Positions 1 through 10,811 are shown, numbered from the stretch's first letter. The stretch is 64,000 bases of DNA from Nautilia sp. PV-1 (GCF_004006315.1 NZ_CP026530.1:1416501-1480500), one strand, 5' to 3'. Notes: a model not told the origin generated them from the sequence alone. Numbers and translations: made by a program.

Positions 1-135
1 TTTGTCAATGTTAAGCTTTTTAGCCTTTAGCTCCAAGTTGTTATTTAAACTTTCTTTAAGCACGGTATCGAAATTAACCGTTTTAGCTAAAAGCAGACTT
101 GACAAAGCGGCTGAAATAAACAAGAATTTTTTCAT
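1..135 (-). CDS. TolC-family outer membrane efflux protein, N-terminal fragment
   Basis: Only the first 45 codons lie in the window; the gene runs off its left edge. The protein opens with a short Sec signal peptide (MKKFLFISAALSSLLLA) and continues with a helix of the type FDTVLKESLNNNLELKAKKL, which resembles the first amphipathic helix of TolC-family outer membrane channels. A GGAGCGGT ribosome site sits directly before the ATG. If the call is right, the product is the outer membrane channel of an RND or type I exporter. The family is judged from the N-terminus only, so another periplasmic helical protein remains possible. Confidence 0.6.
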   Translation of the reverse strand, partial: MKKFLFISAALSSLLLAKTVNFDTVLKESLNNNLELKAKKLNIDK

Positions 136-282
136 ACCGCTCCTTTAATAATTTTGTCGAATTTTATCAAATTAAGAATGAATTACTTATGTTATAAGAA
201 TAAATTATAAGATTTTTTTTATCTTAATTTTAAAAGTGTAAAAATTTACACATTTTACAATGCAAAACATGTATTTATTTTA

Positions 283-296
283 TGTGTCTGACACTT
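283..296. repeat. TGTCAGACAC-type palindromic repeat, copy 1
   Basis: The sequence TGTGTCTGACACTT is a near-perfect odd palindrome in the intergenic space between the TolC-like gene and the 3' end of typA. Related units lie near 50086, 58391, 63698 and 63802, always between genes. Confidence 0.5.
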
Positions 297-327
297 ATAA
301 AAGGAAATAAAGAAATAAGAAAAAGAA

Positions 328-2136
328 TTATTTTTTATTTTTTGACATTCTTTTTCTTACTGAAGGATCAAGGTATTTTTTTCTAACACGGATAGACTGA
401 GGAGTAACTTCCACAAGCTCATCGTCTTCTATCCACTCAAGCGCTCTTTCAAGCGTCATTTCAACAGGAGGAACAAGTTTGATAGCTTCATCACTGCCGC
501 TGGCTCTCACGTTTGTAAGGTTTTTACCTTTAATAGGATTAACTTCAAGGTCGTTGCTTCTGCTGTGTTCTCCCACTATCATACCGTTATACACTTTATC
601 ACCAGGTTTTATAAACATTCTTCCTCTCTCTTGCAGGTTGAATATCGCATAACCTACGGCAACCCCGTTTTCCATAGAAATAAGCGCACCGTTTTTTCTT
701 GTATAAGGTTTTGTAGTCGCAGGTCTGAAATCTAAAAATGAGCTGTTAAGAACACCCTCACCTTTAGTATCTGTCATAAATTCACCTCTGTATCCGATAA
801 GCCCGCGTGCAGGCATTTCGAATTCGATTCTTGTAGAACCGTCGCTTAAAGGCATCATGTTTTTCATAATTCCGCCACGGGTTCCGAGTTTTTCGATTAC
901 CGCACCGCTGTACTCTTCAGGAACGTCAACCACTACGTATTCATACGGCTCTAACTTAACACCGTTTTCTTCTTTGATAATTACTTCCGGACGTGAAAGT
1001 GAAAACTCAAAATCTTCTCTTCTTAAGTTTTCAGCAAGGATGGCTATCTGAAGCTCACCTCTTCCTGATACTTTAAATTTACCTTCGCCTAGCTCTTCAA
1101 TTTTCATTGCGATATTTGTTTCCATCTCTTTAAAAAGTCTGTCTCTAAGCTTAGGAGCGGTTACGTTTTTACCTTCTGTTCCTGCAAGAGGAGAATCGTT
1201 AACGCTCATAATTACGCTGATTGTAGGCTCTTCGATATGTAGAGGGTCAAGACCTACAGGATTGTCTTTGTCTGCAATAGTATCTCCGACATCAAGTGCA
1301 CTGAACCCAGCAATAGCAACAATATCCCCCGCACTTGCTTTATCAATCTCAACCCTGTCAAGTCCAAGAAAACCTAACAGTTTGGTAATTCTGCCGTTTA
1401 TTTTTTCTCCACTAGCTTTAACCAGCGTTACGCTTTCACCTTTACTTACACTCCCGTTGAAAATTCTTGCAATACCTATTCTACCTACGAAATTATCGTA
1501 ATCAAGTGTAAATACCTGCATTTGAAGAGGTTTATCCTCTTCACCGGTAGGTGCAGGAATATGTTCCACTATAGCTTCGAATATCGGAGTCATATTTTCA
1601 TTGTCGTCTTCAAGCTCCCATTTTGCTATACCGTTTTTAGCTGCAGCATAAATAATAGGAAACTCAAGCTGGTCTTCACTCGCACCCATACTTACAAAAA
1701 GGTCAAAAACCTCATCCACGACTCTGTCCGGCTCTGCAGCTGGTTTATCTATTTTATTTACTACTAAAATAGGTTTTAATCCCAGTGAAAGAGCTTTTTT
1801 TACAACGAATTTAGTCTGAGGCATAACCCCTTCTTGTGCGTCAACAAGAAGCAGAACGCCGTCAACCATTTTTAAAACCCTCTCAACTTCTCCTCCGAAA
1901 TCGCTGTGTCCCGGCGTATCGATAATATTAATTTTGTAATCGTTCCATTTTATTGCGGTATTCTTACTTAAAATAGTAATACCTCTTTCTTTTTCCAGGT
2001 CGTTAGAATCCATTACCCTTTCGCCTAGTTCTTTTCTTTCGTCAAGAGTTCCTGACTGTTTTAGAAGTTCGTCAACCAGTGTAGTTTTACCATGGTCAAC
2101 GTGTGCGATAACCGCAATATTTCTAATATTTTTCAT
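328..2136 (-). CDS. typA: Ribosome-associated GTPase TypA/BipA
   Basis: A translation-factor GTPase related to EF-G that binds 70S ribosomes and helps ribosome assembly and stress adaptation. The 602 residues match the usual family length of about 605-615. The G-domain motifs are intact: P-loop AHVDHGKTT near residues 11-19, [10 protein letters not shown] for G3, and NKID for G4. Domain II, an EF-G-like domain (residues about 390-480, with [11 protein letters not shown]) and the TypA C-terminal region follow. The ATG start is preceded by AAAAGG. It is transcribed alone, diverging from the chemoreceptor gene. It is a core gene and nothing is missing. Confidence 0.97.
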   Translation of the reverse strand: MKNIRNIAVIAHVDHGKTTLVDELLKQSGTLDERKELGERVMDSNDLEKERGITILSKNTAIKWNDYKINIIDTPGHSDFGGEVERVLKMVDGVLLLVDAQEGVMPQTKFVVKKALSLGLKPILVVNKIDKPAAEPDRVVDEVFDLFVSMGASEDQLEFPIIYAAAKNGIAKWELEDDNENMTPIFEAIVEHIPAPTGEEDKPLQMQVFTLDYDNFVGRIGIARIFNGSVSKGESVTLVKASGEKINGRITKLLGFLGLDRVEIDKASAGDIVAIAGFSALDVGDTIADKDNPVGLDPLHIEEPTISVIMSVNDSPLAGTEGKNVTAPKLRDRLFKEMETNIAMKIEELGEGKFKVSGRGELQIAILAENLRREDFEFSLSRPEVIIKEENGVKLEPYEYVVVDVPEEYSGAVIEKLGTRGGIMKNMMPLSDGSTRIEFEMPARGLIGYRGEFMTDTKGEGVLNSSFLDFRPATTKPYTRKNGALISMENGVAVGYAIFNLQERGRMFIKPGDKVYNGMIVGEHSRSNDLEVNPIKGKNLTNVRASGSDEAIKLVPPVEMTLERALEWIEDDELVEVTPQSIRVRKKYLDPSVRKRMSKNKK

Positions 2137-2317
2137 TAATTGCCTTTTATTCTGAAATTTTTCCGCAATTATATCTAATTATGTTCAATATAGATAACAA
2201 TAAATATAATTAAAACCATACATTAAAATAAAAAAAATTTATAAACGGACATTTTACTAATATATTTAAAAAAAAATAGATATGATTCGAGCATTAAAAA
2301 ATTAATCAAGGATTAAT

Positions 2318-4018
2318 ATGAGCTCAAAACTAAAAATTGTTTTACTGATAATACTCGCATTTGTTTCCATTCTAGTTCCGGGATACTTTATAATCCAAAA
2401 TCAGATATACAAACTTGCCGAACAGGAAAATATAGACAAGGCAAGAAAAGCAGCCGACCAGCTTATAGCAATGAGAGGTTATATGGCCAAAATAGCTCCA
2501 CACGTTACACGAAAAGACAAATCTATTTCAAGATGGGCATGTACTCCTGCATATTCCGGAAGAAACGTCGCTAAAACGGTTACCGAAAAATCAGGTTTTT
2601 ATATAAAACAGACTTCCTTAAAATACAGAAACCCTCTAAACAAACCAAATAAATATGAAAAAAGAATCTTAAAACTCATTGAAGAAAAAAAACTGCCGGA
2701 ATATTATGAAATCGGGAAAAATGAAAAAGGAGAACAGGTTATAAGATACGCAAAACCGCTGTATATTAAAAAAGCGTGTTTAAAGTGTCACGGTGTGCCT
2801 CACAAAGACGTTCCTGAAAATTTATACAAAGCCCTGGTAAAAGATTACGGACCTGTTGCCTTTAACTATAAAGTAGGAGATATCAGAGGAATCGTTTCAG
2901 TGGAAGTTCCAATGACTCAGGTTAAAAAATCTATAGCAAAAACACAGGAAATAATGCTTGTCGGAGGAATTTTAGCTTTAATACTATTTATTGCAATAAT
3001 AATTATCGCTATTAATATCTTTTTTGAAAAAAACATAATAAAACCGGTTACCGAATACTCCAACGTTTTAACCGCAAATGAAGACGATTTAACTATAACT
3101 CTGGACGAAAAAGGTTCAAAAGAAATAAAAGGTATTGCCAAAGCTATTAATAAATTTATAAAAGCATTAAAAGATATTATCAATAAAATCAAATACTCAA
3201 CACAAAAACTGCTTAACATTACGTCAAATATTTCAAAAAATGCCGAAAACATCGAATTAAACGTTGAAACTCAGACAAACCTCATAAAAAATCTTAACAC
3301 ATATATTAACAGAGTTCAGCAAAGCGTCGACTCGGCAGAAGACAAAGTGGTAAAAACGGTTGACGATATAATCGACACTCAAAAAACACTTGAAATGACA
3401 ACCAAAAAACTGACAGACGTTGTTAATAAAATACAGCACGAAGTTCAAAATGAAACGGAAATAGCACAGCACATTACAAATCTTGCGGGCCAGTCAAATC
3501 AAATCAAAGATATAATTATAATTATCAAAGAAATAGCTGACCAGACAAACCTCCTGGCACTTAACGCGGCAATCGAGGCCGCAAGAGCGGGAGAACACGG
3601 AAGAGGTTTTGCCGTAGTGGCAGATGAAGTAAGAAAACTGGCCGAAAGAACACAAAAATCTCTTTCCGAAATAGACGCCGGTGTAAATATCATAGTTCAG
3701 GGTATACTTCAGGCCCAGCATACCATAGAACAAAACGTTCAGGAATTTCAAAACACTACAACCGAAACGGACGAACTGATAACGCAAACCAACAGCACCA
3801 TGGAAAAACTTAACACAACCATACAAAACGCACATATAGCAAAAGAAGAAACGTTAAAAATAAACGAACACATTCAGGCCTTAATAGAAACGGCTCATGG
3901 TCTGTTGGAAGAAAGCAAAACGACAGAAGACATCTCAAAAAAACTAAAACAGATTGTAACCGAACTTGAAAGCGTTTCAAACGAACTGAAAAACGAAACA
4001 GAAAAATTTAAAATTTAA
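2318..4018 (+). CDS. Methyl-accepting chemotaxis protein with a c-type haem sensor domain
   Basis: Inner membrane chemoreceptor of 566 residues. TM1 lies at about 7-27, a periplasmic domain at about 28-212, TM2 at about 213-234, then HAMP and a long coiled coil with the conserved hairpin tip near 405-445 ([20 protein letters not shown]). The periplasmic part resembles the Tll0287-like/DUF3365 PAS-type domain and holds CLKCH at 154-158, the CxxCH signature for covalent haem c attachment. Comparable haem-c chemoreceptors are known in Geobacter, where they sense redox state or gas ligands. No C-terminal NWETF-type tether is visible. It lies just upstream of the fliK promoter. The chemoreceptor call is firm; the haem role is inferred from the motif. 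Confidence 0.9.
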   Translation: MSSKLKIVLLIILAFVSILVPGYFIIQNQIYKLAEQENIDKARKAADQLIAMRGYMAKIAPHVTRKDKSISRWACTPAYSGRNVAKTVTEKSGFYIKQTSLKYRNPLNKPNKYEKRILKLIEEKKLPEYYEIGKNEKGEQVIRYAKPLYIKKACLKCHGVPHKDVPENLYKALVKDYGPVAFNYKVGDIRGIVSVEVPMTQVKKSIAKTQEIMLVGGILALILFIAIIIIAINIFFEKNIIKPVTEYSNVLTANEDDLTITLDEKGSKEIKGIAKAINKFIKALKDIINKIKYSTQKLLNITSNISKNAENIELNVETQTNLIKNLNTYINRVQQSVDSAEDKVVKTVDDIIDTQKTLEMTTKKLTDVVNKIQHEVQNETEIAQHITNLAGQSNQIKDIIIIIKEIADQTNLLALNAAIEAARAGEHGRGFAVVADEVRKLAERTQKSLSEIDAGVNIIVQGILQAQHTIEQNVQEFQNTTTETDELITQTNSTMEKLNTTIQNAHIAKEETLKINEHIQALIETAHGLLEESKTTEDISKKLKQIVTELESVSNELKNETEKFKI

Positions 4019-4022
4019 ATTA

Positions 4023-4036
4023 GGAATAAAAATTGC
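4023..4036 (+). promoter_or_regulatory. Sigma-54 promoter of fliK
   Basis: AGGAATAAAAATTGCTT has the -24 GG (4023-4024) and -12 GC (4035-4036) separated by exactly 10 bases. Predicted transcription start is near 4048. An inverted repeat, TGAGCC (4038-4043) with GGCTCA (4055-4060), is centred on that start and its right arm includes the ribosome site. Confidence 0.8.
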
Positions 4037-4063
4037 TTGAGCCTCTTAAAAAAAGGCTCATGC

Positions 4064-5470
4064 ATGTCTATTATTGAAAGTCTTATTTTAAATACAGCCG
4101 ATGACGGGAGCGTTAAACCTTCAAACGGTTCCAAAGGCAACTTTTTATTGGATTTAATGAAAACATACAAAGACAATCCTGAAGAACTTACTAAACTTTT
4201 TAAAAATTTAAATCTAAACGAAAAAGATCTGGACAAAATAACTTTACAGGATAAAGACGCACAGAGCCTAAAAAAGCTTATTGATGATTTAAAACAATCT
4301 TTAAAAGAAGAAAAAACCGCTAATTTAAAAGATTTTCCAAAACCAGATATAAAAAATTCAAAAGAAAAATTAAATGAAAAAATCGTCAAAGACATTAAAA
4401 CTGACTCAACCGAATCGGAAATACTAAAAAAACTCATTAACGAAACACCAATATCCAATAAAGAGCTTGAAGACAAAATAAATAAACTCTTTACTGACAA
4501 TAAAAAAAATGAATCAGACAACAGCAGTGAAAATATAGCTGAACTAATAAACAGCAATCCAAATACTTCTTTATCAACCGATAAAAACGCTCTGGAAGAA
4601 AAGATAGTAAATGTAACGAAAAAAATGATTACTTCCCAGCAGACACTTGAAAATATAAAATTTTCAGAAAATGACGTAAAAGAATTCAAAGAAATAAAAA
4701 CATTTAAAGAACTTGTGGATTTTGCCAACAAAAAAGAATTAAATATAAGCAAAATAGTTATTTCTTATGAAAAAAATCCTCCTAAACAGAATATTCAGCA
4801 ATTTCTTCCTAAAAACAAAATAGCTTTAAAAACCGACAAATTAAACAGTTTAAAAAAAGATTTAAAATTTAACAATAAAAACACGGTTTCAAAAGAAACC
4901 CCTAAAAACATACTTTCATCTTTAATTAAACAGACCAAAGACACTCTAAAGCCGGAAGAACAGTTAAATATCAACGCTTTAAAAGACACTGTGGCTGACA
5001 ATAAAGAAAAACACACACAAAGCAGAAACGTTAAAACAGATTCAATTACACAAAACAGCGGTTTCAGTGTCGACCAATTAAAACAAAACATACACAAAGC
5101 CAAACAGTCTATTCAGCATTTCAGCAGCAGATTAAAAGAAGCTATTGACAATTATAAACCGCCTATTTCCAAATTATCAATGGAACTTCATCCAAAAGAA
5201 CTTGGAAAAGTAGAAGTAACTCTTGTACACAGGGGAGACAATTTACAGATACAGATAAATTCAAACAACACCGCCGTAAGTTTTTTACATTCCCAACAGC
5301 AGGAGCTTAGACAAAACTTAATTAACATGGGCTTTACCGACGTAAATATGAGTTTTAACCAGCAGCAGGATCAGGGCAATAAAGAATACAGACAAAATCA
5401 AAAATTCGGCAATAACAACAGCGAAGAAAACGACGAGCTCATTATAGAAATACCTTACCAATACGCTTAA
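4064..5470 (+). CDS. fliK: Flagellar hook-length control protein FliK
   Basis: A secreted molecular ruler that sets hook length and switches the flagellar export apparatus from hook to filament substrates. It has 468 residues from the ATG at 4064. An in-frame TTG at 4037 would lie inside the sigma-54 promoter, so it is rejected. The long middle is rich in Lys, Asn and Asp with little order, typical for FliK. The C-terminal third carries the Flg_hook domain (LSMELHPKELGKVEVTL, then LQIQI and LRQNLINMGF) and ends in a Gln/Asn-rich tail. It is followed by flgD and flgE, as in Campylobacter. The domain is clear although the rest diverges fast. Confidence 0.9.
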   Translation: MSIIESLILNTADDGSVKPSNGSKGNFLLDLMKTYKDNPEELTKLFKNLNLNEKDLDKITLQDKDAQSLKKLIDDLKQSLKEEKTANLKDFPKPDIKNSKEKLNEKIVKDIKTDSTESEILKKLINETPISNKELEDKINKLFTDNKKNESDNSSENIAELINSNPNTSLSTDKNALEEKIVNVTKKMITSQQTLENIKFSENDVKEFKEIKTFKELVDFANKKELNISKIVISYEKNPPKQNIQQFLPKNKIALKTDKLNSLKKDLKFNNKNTVSKETPKNILSSLIKQTKDTLKPEEQLNINALKDTVADNKEKHTQSRNVKTDSITQNSGFSVDQLKQNIHKAKQSIQHFSSRLKEAIDNYKPPISKLSMELHPKELGKVEVTLVHRGDNLQIQINSNNTAVSFLHSQQQELRQNLINMGFTDVNMSFNQQQDQGNKEYRQNQKFGNNNSEENDELIIEIPYQYA

Positions 5471-5498
5471 AACAAAAAACTTCTTTTTTTCTTATTTT

Positions 5499-5512
5499 GG
5501 AATACTAATTGC
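5499..5512 (+). promoter_or_regulatory. Sigma-54 promoter of flgD
   Basis: TTGGAATACTAATTGCTTGG carries GG at 5499-5500 and GC at 5511-5512 with a 10-base gap. The start codon of flgD lies 24 bases beyond the GC. Unlike fliK and flgI, no clear inverted repeat follows. Confidence 0.8.
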
Positions 5513-5535
5513 TTGGTTTATAAAAAAGGCTTATT

Positions 5536-6207
5536 ATGGCAGTAACAAGCGTATCAAACACAACTACCGCTTCAAGCAGCGATTTTGTATACAATCCGAA
5601 CTCACAGTTAACTTCAGACCAGTTTATGCAGCTGTTTTTAACCGAACTTGAACATCAGGATCCGACCGATCCCATGGATACGGATAAAATGCTTGACCAG
5701 ACAGCTCAATTATCTACAATGGAAATGAACGACAACATGCAAAAGACGTTAGACAATCTTTCTAATACTCTTCAAGCAACCGGTCAGTTCAGCGCATTGT
5801 CAGCAATAGGTAAAATGGGTGATACCGGAAACAGATATATTAACGTAACCGATGAAGATAAAAGCGTAAACTTTGATCTCTATTTCGGAAACGATATAAC
5901 AAGCGGAAATGTAATAATTAAAGATAAATCCGGAAATATCGTAAAAACATTCCCTCTTGAAGCTCATACAAAAGGGGTTTTAAACTTTGACTGGGATTTA
6001 ATAGGAGATAACGGACAAAGGGTTCCAAGCGATACTTATGAAGTAACCGCGGATTACACAACTCCTGACGGAAAACAAGAAACAACCGCGCTTGGGGCAT
6101 ATCCTATAGAATCTATCCGTTTTGAAAACGGTGAGCCTTATGCAAAATTAGGAAGCAATTATATTCCGTTCAGTCAGATACAAGAAATTTACCAATGGCA
6201 AGAATAA
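5536..6207 (+). CDS. flgD: Flagellar hook assembly scaffold FlgD
   Basis: FlgD caps the growing hook and lets FlgE subunits assemble, then is displaced. This 223-residue protein has the conserved N-terminal block LTSDQFMQLFLTELEHQDPTDPMD near residues 25-48, followed by MLDQTAQLSTMEMND. The C-terminal half is the FlgD Ig/tudor-like region (IKDKSGNIVKTF, then FDWDLIGDNGQRVPSDTY). It lies between fliK and the flgE-type gene, 14 bases before the latter, and has its own sigma-54 promoter. Length is normal for the family. Confidence 0.95.
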   Translation: MAVTSVSNTTTASSSDFVYNPNSQLTSDQFMQLFLTELEHQDPTDPMDTDKMLDQTAQLSTMEMNDNMQKTLDNLSNTLQATGQFSALSAIGKMGDTGNRYINVTDEDKSVNFDLYFGNDITSGNVIIKDKSGNIVKTFPLEAHTKGVLNFDWDLIGDNGQRVPSDTYEVTADYTTPDGKQETTALGAYPIESIRFENGEPYAKLGSNYIPFSQIQEIYQWQE

Positions 6208-6221
6208 GCTAAAGGGATAAA

Positions 6222-8150
6222 ATGACAACATCTTTTTATAACGGGATTACCGGACTGAAAAGTTTTCAATACGGAATTGACATATGGGGAAATAATATTG
6301 CAAATATTAATACCAACGGATATAAAGAAGAAGTTCCTGAATTTTCAACTCTTTTTGCAGACCAGCTGAGTGACCAGCCTATTTCTTCGGATATCGGAAT
6401 GGGAAGCAGACTTTCATCAACAGCCATAAATTTAAGCCAGGGAAGCCTAATTCAGACAGACAATCCTTTTGATCTTTCCATTAACGGAGAAGGATGGTTT
6501 AGCGTATCAAAAGACAATCAGACTTATTATACAAGAACAGGCGCTTTTAAAAGAGACGGAGAAGGATATTTGGTTGACGACAACGGAGATTATCTGCTTG
6601 TTGCCAATGCCAATAATCTTATAAAAAATCCGGACGGAAGCTATAGCGTAAACAGAAGTATAAATACAGACAATCTGATTTCCCAAAACACTCAAATGAG
6701 CCCTATTTCCCTTCCAAATGACGTAATACTTCCGGCCGTAGCCACTACTGAAGCCACTTTAACCGCTAATTTAAATGATAACAGCGTAATTTCAACTACC
6801 ACTCCGGCAACAGAAGAAAGTGATTTTAGCGCTTTGTATTCAAAAGACGGACAGGATCTGCAAATCAGAAACGGAGACTCTCTGGTATTCGGATTCGGAA
6901 ATCCTGCAACATATGACAATAACCTGATATCAACCGATATATGCATTAATGACGATCCGAAAGACGGGAAAGACGCAGTATATGATTTTACATTAAACGG
7001 AAAAACTTTTAATATAGATATGCCTGACGGTTCTACAAAAGAAGAAATTCAAGACGCTTTACACAAAGCATTCGATGATGCCGGTATTCAAAACCAGATA
7101 ACCGATAACGGCATAGAAATTTCTGATCCGAATCAGATAATATTAAAATCCAATAACGTACTAATGCCAAATATTGCGGCAGCTAAAATTTCATACAGTT
7201 CAGATCCCCAAAATCAGTATGAATTTTCAACAATCAGCGATTTCAATAATATAATACAGTCATTGGCAAACGACGCATATCCTGATGAAACCAAAGTATA
7301 TTTAGACAGTGAAGGAAGGATATGCATAGACAATAATTCAGTAAATACAATTAACGCCTATTCTCTAAAAACAGAAGATTCAAATGATCTTTTTATGAAT
7401 AATTTAGGAAGACTTGGAAATGAGATATACGGACAGACTAGTGCAAAAAGTTACGATTTTCTCCAAAATTCGCAAAGTTTCGGAGGAAACATAATCGAAG
7501 CAAACGGGCAAAAAGATACTATGTCTTTAACTTTTACAAAACAGAAAGTATTAAACGGTCAAATTCAATGGAATGGTGAAATATCAATAAAAGATCCGGA
7601 TTCAAACGTTATATCTACACAAAATTTCGAACTTACATTTGATGAAAACGGCCAACTGCTCTCTCCAAAAAGCGTAAATATAACAGACCCTCAGAATATG
7701 ACGTTAAATCTCGATTTGACTTCATATGCAAAATCCGACACAGGACCTTCATATTCATATACACAAAACGGTATAGAAGAAGGTTATTTGAATAATTATC
7801 AAATCAGCTCAAACGGAAATATCGAAGCTCTTTTTTCAAACGGACAAATGTCCGTACTAGGACAGATACCTGTATACCATTTTCAAAACGATCAGGGACT
7901 TGAGAGTATCGGAGGCAATCTTTTTAGAGAAACAGACAATTCAAATAAAGCAATACTTTATACGGACCAAAACGGAAATTATATCAGCGGAAGCTCATTA
8001 TCATCAAACAGCCTAGAAGCGTCTAACGTTAATTTTTCACAGGCTATGACAGAACTTATTGTAATTCAAAAAGCGTATTCAAGCGCAGCCAAAGCTGTTA
8101 CAACAAGCGATCAGATGATTCAAAGAGCAATTGATATGAAAAAAGGATAA
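6222..8150 (+). CDS. Hook-type flagellar protein, FlgE paralogue
   Basis: A rod/hook-family protein of 642 residues. The N-terminal block (YNGITGLKSFQYGIDIWGNNIANINTNGYK) and the C-terminal block (LEASNVNFSQAMTELIVIQKAY, ending DQMIQRAID) are the paired helices that form the inner tube of rod, hook and filament proteins. The middle is a long variable region. It sits where Campylobacter jejuni has its shorter flgE-like gene after flgD. The neighbour at 8211 looks more like the major hook subunit, so this one may be a minor hook or junction component. It has no sigma-54 box of its own and probably shares the flgD transcript. Confidence 0.85.
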   Translation: MTTSFYNGITGLKSFQYGIDIWGNNIANINTNGYKEEVPEFSTLFADQLSDQPISSDIGMGSRLSSTAINLSQGSLIQTDNPFDLSINGEGWFSVSKDNQTYYTRTGAFKRDGEGYLVDDNGDYLLVANANNLIKNPDGSYSVNRSINTDNLISQNTQMSPISLPNDVILPAVATTEATLTANLNDNSVISTTTPATEESDFSALYSKDGQDLQIRNGDSLVFGFGNPATYDNNLISTDICINDDPKDGKDAVYDFTLNGKTFNIDMPDGSTKEEIQDALHKAFDDAGIQNQITDNGIEISDPNQIILKSNNVLMPNIAAAKISYSSDPQNQYEFSTISDFNNIIQSLANDAYPDETKVYLDSEGRICIDNNSVNTINAYSLKTEDSNDLFMNNLGRLGNEIYGQTSAKSYDFLQNSQSFGGNIIEANGQKDTMSLTFTKQKVLNGQIQWNGEISIKDPDSNVISTQNFELTFDENGQLLSPKSVNITDPQNMTLNLDLTSYAKSDTGPSYSYTQNGIEEGYLNNYQISSNGNIEALFSNGQMSVLGQIPVYHFQNDQGLESIGGNLFRETDNSNKAILYTDQNGNYISGSSLSSNSLEASNVNFSQAMTELIVIQKAYSSAAKAVTTSDQMIQRAIDMKKG

Positions 8151-8165
8151 AAACAGAAGCAAAAA

Positions 8166-8179
8166 GGAATGATTTTTGC
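8166..8179 (+). promoter_or_regulatory. Sigma-54 promoter of flgE
   Basis: AAGGAATGATTTTTGCTTGA has GG at 8166-8167 and GC at 8178-8179, 10 bases apart. It lies in the 60-base gap before the 866-residue hook gene, giving that gene its own expression control. Confidence 0.8.
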
Positions 8180-8210
8180 TTGATAAATAAAAACTCAAAA
8201 GGATAGCATC

Positions 8211-10811
8211 ATGATGAGAAGTTTATGGAGCGGAGTCAGCGGACTTAACGCTCACCAGGTGGCAATGGATGTCGAAGCAAATAATATTGCAAATGTTAAT
8301 ACCGTAGGTTTTAAATATTCCAGAACCAACTTTCAAAACCTTTTAAGCCAAACTGTAAAAAGCGCAACGGCGCCTCAGGGAAATTTAGGAGGTAAAAACT
8401 CCCTTCAGGTAGGTTTAGGTACAAGCGTAAGCGCAGTTGAAACAATGTTTAAACAGGGAAGTATTCAAAATACCGATAAAAATACTGATATGGCTATCAA
8501 CGGAGACGGTTTTTTTGTAGTAAGCGGAGACGGAGGTAAAACATATAAATACACTAGAGCCGGAGATTTTACTTTTGACGCAGACGGAAATTTTGTCGAT
8601 CCTAACGGATATATCGTTCAGGGATGGCTGGCAGACCCTGAAACTCATAATATAGACACATCTAGCGGCGTTAAACCTATTTCAATCCCTCCTGGATTAA
8701 CAACTCCTGCAAATCCGACAAGTAAAATTTCAATTAAAGCCAATTTAAACAGCGGTGATCATATTTCTGAAATGTCAGGAACAAGAGCGACTGTAGATCA
8801 GACTGCGGATATTAGCGGCTTATATGACATAAACGGAAATCAAATCAGCTTAACTCCTGATGTTGATAAACTAAAATTCCAGGTCAAAAGACTTGACGGA
8901 CAGACAGATACTGTTACACTTGTTTATGGCAAAAGTGCTGATGATCATGACGGTAAATTTACAACAATTAAAGACCTTATTGATGAATTAAACTACCATA
9001 TAACCCATGACAGCAACGGCGCTTCATTAAGCGATACAACCAGTATTCCTCCATCTCAATATACAATTTATTTAAACGGAAACGGACAGATTACGGATCC
9101 TTCACCTGCCGGAGACGAAATTACTTTAGATACTACGGTTGTTACAAACCAGGACTTAGTAAACGTATTTAAAGCTATAAACGGTGTTTCAAAAACCACA
9201 GGTAATTTAAAAGCTATACAAAACAGCTTTATCGGAGCCGATGACGTTGGAGAACTATTTAATGCAAACGGCGATGCGTTTAACTTAAAAGACGATCAGG
9301 GAATTACAGTAAACATTAACGGATTAGGAGAAACAAGAAAATTTATCTATTCTTCAACACCTATTAACGAAACAGAAGGCTGCGGAAGCGCTACAGGATC
9401 ATATCAGCCTAACAAAAACGTAATAAGCGATTCAAATGAAGGTCTTCACTGGACTTACTACAACGACAATACAAATTCAAGAGCATACTTAAATAACGGC
9501 CAGCAGGTAAGTTTCGTGTTGTCTAACGGTGATACCGTAACTTATACATACGGCAAAGACTTCCAGACATTTGACGATTTATGCTGTCTGTTAAATACAG
9601 ATTTGACTAACAGAAACATCGATGACGTTGTAACTTTCCAGGACGGTAAACTTGTAGAGTCTGACGGAAGCGGAATTACTGACGCTCAAATCAAAGACAG
9701 CAACGGAAATGTTATAGCAGCAGACACGACAACACCTATCGGCAGAATGGCTAAAATGTTTGACGGGCTAGACGGAACAAATGCGGAAACTATGCAGTTT
9801 TATAAAAACGACGTTTACTATTTCCATGATATACAGGATTTAACATATTTATGGCAGACTGCTGTTGACGACAGCGGAGACCCTGCAAACTCTCCAACAG
9901 GAAACAAAGGTATAGTGTCTATTAACAGCGACGGTAAGCTTGATATTAAAAACACTTCTTCAAACTCATTCAATATTACTGTTGCAGGTTATCCTGATGA
10001 TGACAAAGACAATCAGCTATTTACAGATGTATTTTCACCTATAAACGGAAGCGTTGCGGCAGGAGGCGATGCTATATCTCAGGCAATGAATGCGGCAGTT
10101 CATACTACAAGTATAGACGTATTTGACTCTCTAGGAAGCAAACATACGCTAACGCTTCATTTCAGAAAAACACATACTTCTACAAATCCAAACGATCCGA
10201 CTGTTTGGAAATGGTATGCGGAAACACCTGAACCTAGTACCCTTGAACAGCCGGCAAGCGGATATGTGAAATTCAATTCAGACGGTAGTATAAACTCATA
10301 CAATCCGCCAAGCCTGATATTCAATCCGAATAACGGCGCAAGCGCCGGACAGGCTATTCAGCTTGATTTCGGTTCTATGGGTAAATTTGACGGAATAACC
10401 TCTTTTGAAGCGCCAAGCGCTACAAGCGGACAGACTCAGGACGGTTATCCTGGAGGGGATTTGCAACAGCTTGTCGTAGACCAGACAGGTACCGTAATAG
10501 GCGTATTTACTAACGGAAGAAGCTATTCATTAGCACAGGTTGCATTGGCTAAATTTGTTAATAATGAAGGGCTTATGAGTGAAGGAGGAACTCTGTTCAG
10601 CGCTTCACCAAACTCAGGAGAACCTATTATCGGTACGGCGGGTACCGGAGGAAGAGGATCCATTCAGCCGAGCTCTCTTGAAATGAGTAACGTTGATTTA
10701 AGCAGAAGTTTAACACAGCTTATAGTCATACAAAGAGGTTTCCAGGCAAACTCTAAAACAATAACAACTTCAGACCAGATGCTTCAGACTTTATTACAAC
10801 TAAAACAATAA
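8211..10811 (+). CDS. flgE: Flagellar hook protein FlgE (major hook subunit)
   Basis: An 866-residue hook subunit, close to the roughly 840-865 residues of Campylobacter hook proteins. It starts MMRSLWSGVSGLNAHQVAMD, then NNIANVNTVGFKYSR, the signature of the family N-terminus. It ends with LEMSNVDLSRSLTQLIVIQR and NSKTITTSDQMLQTLLQL. The large central region forms the outer, surface-exposed hook domains. Polymerised outside the cell, it joins rod to filament. A sigma-54 promoter precedes it and the Maf glycosyltransferase gene follows. An in-frame ATG pair at the start (MM) leaves one codon of uncertainty. Confidence 0.95.
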   Translation: MMRSLWSGVSGLNAHQVAMDVEANNIANVNTVGFKYSRTNFQNLLSQTVKSATAPQGNLGGKNSLQVGLGTSVSAVETMFKQGSIQNTDKNTDMAINGDGFFVVSGDGGKTYKYTRAGDFTFDADGNFVDPNGYIVQGWLADPETHNIDTSSGVKPISIPPGLTTPANPTSKISIKANLNSGDHISEMSGTRATVDQTADISGLYDINGNQISLTPDVDKLKFQVKRLDGQTDTVTLVYGKSADDHDGKFTTIKDLIDELNYHITHDSNGASLSDTTSIPPSQYTIYLNGNGQITDPSPAGDEITLDTTVVTNQDLVNVFKAINGVSKTTGNLKAIQNSFIGADDVGELFNANGDAFNLKDDQGITVNINGLGETRKFIYSSTPINETEGCGSATGSYQPNKNVISDSNEGLHWTYYNDNTNSRAYLNNGQQVSFVLSNGDTVTYTYGKDFQTFDDLCCLLNTDLTNRNIDDVVTFQDGKLVESDGSGITDAQIKDSNGNVIAADTTTPIGRMAKMFDGLDGTNAETMQFYKNDVYYFHDIQDLTYLWQTAVDDSGDPANSPTGNKGIVSINSDGKLDIKNTSSNSFNITVAGYPDDDKDNQLFTDVFSPINGSVAAGGDAISQAMNAAVHTTSIDVFDSLGSKHTLTLHFRKTHTSTNPNDPTVWKWYAETPEPSTLEQPASGYVKFNSDGSINSYNPPSLIFNPNNGASAGQAIQLDFGSMGKFDGITSFEAPSATSGQTQDGYPGGDLQQLVVDQTGTVIGVFTNGRSYSLAQVALAKFVNNEGLMSEGGTLFSASPNSGEPIIGTAGTGGRGSIQPSSLEMSNVDLSRSLTQLIVIQRGFQANSKTITTSDQMLQTLLQLKQ

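Noticed and set aside
283-298. Binding site for a specific regulator
   Set aside because: The same unit lies beside unrelated genes, including tRNA and rplS, which fits a dispersed repeat better than a regulon site; no regulator is identifiable.
857-1767. Plus-strand open frames opposite typA
   Set aside because: They are antisense shadows of a fully supported gene, with no ribosome sites or protein-like motifs.
4037-4063. Longer N-terminus of FliK starting at TTG 4037
   Set aside because: This codon overlaps the -12 region of the sigma-54 promoter and lies before the predicted transcription start.
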